8,145 nt of DNA from an uncultured Micrococcales bacterium. GTDB lineage: Bacteria > Actinomycetota > Actinomycetes > Actinomycetales > Microbacteriaceae. The notes below the pieces were generated by a model that was not told the DNA's origin, searched no databases, and was given only the letters and a program-made list of their open reading frames with translations. Positions 7,527-8,145 of the stretch are shown one piece after another; the first letter of the stretch is position 1; each line of letters begins with the position of its first letter. Position numbers and translations under genes: made by a program. The stretch spans positions 1 to 8,145 of the forward strand of contig CALFOB010000116.1 of the NCBI GenBank assembly GCA_937919125.1, given 5' to 3'.

Positions 7527-7532
7527 TATCAA
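7524..7532. other. Junction between chromosomal cluster and phage-like segment
   Basis: Gnd-like coding on the minus strand stops being recognisable at about 7526, and plus-strand phage-like coding can be followed back to about 7527. Both genes therefore lose their 5' ends at the same place, in a head-to-head arrangement. No integrase, attachment-site repeat, insertion-sequence end or tRNA gene is visible here. The exact base cannot be fixed without the intact parental sequences. Confidence 0.8.
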
Positions 7533-7673
7533 GAAGGGGAGGCCGTTTCCCCTAGCATTGATGACAAGATTATCGACTCTGACGGCAATGAATATATAGT
7601 GTTGACGGTTGGTGTTCAAATGAATTTTGTTCCCGGTTGGGCAGTCTGGAAATTACTAGTTGTGGGGGTGTGA
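7527..7673 (+). CDS. Phage-like protein of unknown function, 3' part only (possible head-tail connector)
   Basis: About 48 codons of a frame open from the junction to the TGA at 7671-7673. The visible C-terminal piece is acidic then hydrophobic (GEAVSPSIDDKIIDSDGNE, then YIVLTVG and WAVWKLLVVGV). This alternating-strand pattern, with a D-x-D-G-N/T turn before a V-L-x-V strand and a C-terminal tryptophan strand, resembles small phage head-closure or head-tail joining proteins. I do not recognise a specific family. The stop overlaps the next start (TGATG), as in tightly packed phage structural operons. The in-frame ATG at 7452 lies in gnd antisense sequence and is not a credible start. Confidence 0.5.
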   Translation, partial: YQEGEAVSPSIDDKIIDSDGNEYIVLTVGVQMNFVPGWAVWKLLVVGV

Positions 7674-8134
7674 TGGATAGTTACGCTCAAACAATTTGTG
7701 ATGCAGTTGTCGCGGTGATTGAAGCGATTCCCAACCCCCCTGCCGAAGTAGTTTATCGCAAGACTGGCATACTTCACCCTAGCGACCCGATGCCGTTTTG
7801 TATTGTCAATTACAATGATGACAACGCATTTGCTCTGGAGGCATTTGCAGACAATAACACGGCTACTAATTACGGATCTGTGGTGAAACTGTATGCGGTT
7901 GGAATTAGTCTTTACAGAGCTTCCCAAGGTAAGTACCAGACCGAAACCGACGTGTTGCCAAAGTTCTGCCAGGATATTCAGAAAGCATTGAATAAGCCGA
8001 CTTTAGCCGGTGCTCCAACGGTAACTAACACAGATATTCGGCCATTTACCGTGTTCTCTACCGAAGATTTGAAAAAGAACTATGAAGTTTCTCGAATGAT
8101 TATTGTATTCCACTCATCCGAGGAGCGTAACTAA
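7673..8134 (+). CDS. Phage-like structural protein, possible tail completion/terminator protein
   Basis: This complete gene of 153 codons begins at ATG 7673, overlapping the previous stop by one base (TGATG), with a GGGGGTG site just upstream. I prefer this start to a TTG twelve codons earlier, which would read through the upstream gene. The product starts with an amphipathic helix (SYAQTICDAVVAVIEAIPN). It then has strand-rich segments (PFCIVNYNDD, VVKLYAVGISLYRAS), a helix (TDVLPKFCQDIQKAL) and a final strand (SRMIIVFHSSEER). No signal peptide or membrane segment is visible. Size, fold pattern and position between a connector-like piece and another gene fit tail completion (terminator) proteins of tailed phages. 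This is inference from pattern and order, and the protein could be an unrelated phage or mobile-element hypothetical. Confidence 0.6.
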   Translation: MDSYAQTICDAVVAVIEAIPNPPAEVVYRKTGILHPSDPMPFCIVNYNDDNAFALEAFADNNTATNYGSVVKLYAVGISLYRASQGKYQTETDVLPKFCQDIQKALNKPTLAGAPTVTNTDIRPFTVFSTEDLKKNYEVSRMIIVFHSSEERN

Positions 8135-8145
8135 ATGAATTCTGC
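8135..8145 (+). CDS. Start of a further gene, cut by the window end
   Basis: An ATG at 8135 directly follows the TAA of the preceding gene with no intervening base. It is preceded at 9 nt by a strong GAGGAG ribosome-binding site (8120-8125). Only MNS and part of the next codon are visible, so no product can be named. If the segment is a phage tail operon, a tail tube protein would be a typical next gene, but nothing in these 11 bases shows it. Confidence 0.5.

Noticed and set aside
7527..7619. N-terminal 31 residues of the gnd frame up to the ATG at 7619, as a natural alternative N-terminus
   Set aside because: They have no Rossmann or GxGxxG features and are antisense to a plus-strand frame with clear gene structure. 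They most likely exist only because the frame stays open across the junction.
7616..7927. Minus-strand open frame of 103 codons opposite the phage-like genes
   Set aside because: It lies antisense to two frames with good ribosome-binding sites and overlapping stops and starts. Its translation is rich in basic and asparagine residues with no recognisable domain.

Overview
The window looks like the origin-proximal replication cluster of a small-genome, low-GC actinobacterium, probably a Microbacteriaceae relative of the aquatic Luna/Aquiluna/Rhodoluna type, joined at its right end to an unrelated phage-like segment. This placement rests on three things: the gene order gnd-recF-DUF721(dciA-like)-gyrB-gyrA-DUF3566-tRNA-Ile; actinobacterial protein features such as the RecF SHGESWS signature, the GyrB end NAKDVRFLDI and DUF3566 itself; and a base composition near the mid-40s % GC by eye, low for the phylum. 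The taxon is an inference from remembered families; no search was run.

Layout, right to left, because all chromosomal genes are on the minus strand. A 5'-truncated 6-phosphogluconate dehydrogenase gene (gnd, 6789-7526) is followed after 7 nt by recF (5621-6781). The recF stop overlaps the start of a DUF721/DciA-like gene by 8 nt (5137-5628). A 195-bp intergenic region (4942-5136) then carries a consensus DnaA box, a 23-bp near-perfect palindrome and four GGGGTA motifs. After it come gyrB (3004-4941), gyrA (470-2986) and, directly abutting gyrA, a two-helix DUF3566 membrane protein (107-469). A well-formed promoter at 70-98 sits ahead of a tRNA-Ile(GAU) gene cut by the window start (1-55).

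From about 7527 to the end the content changes. A plus-strand frame without its 5' end (to 7673), a complete 153-codon gene (7673-8134) and the first codons of a third gene (8135-) are packed with 0-1 nt overlaps or gaps. They look like phage head-tail connector/tail completion genes, though this is a tentative reading. The junction at about 7524-7532 removes the N-terminal NAD(P)-binding part of Gnd and the 5' end of the phage gene at the same point, head to head. It lies where dnaN, oriC and dnaA would be expected. An assembly or whole-genome-amplification chimera is the most economical explanation; a real prophage or rearrangement is the alternative.

Functionally, the chromosomal genes act around replication: RecF in gap repair and fork restart, the DciA-like protein in helicase loading, and GyrA2B2 in removing positive supercoils. 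Gnd (pentose phosphate pathway) and DUF3566 are regular passengers of this cluster. I found no CRISPR array, transposase, defence island or other evident new system. The items most worth a second look are the junction and the repeat-rich gyrB leader.
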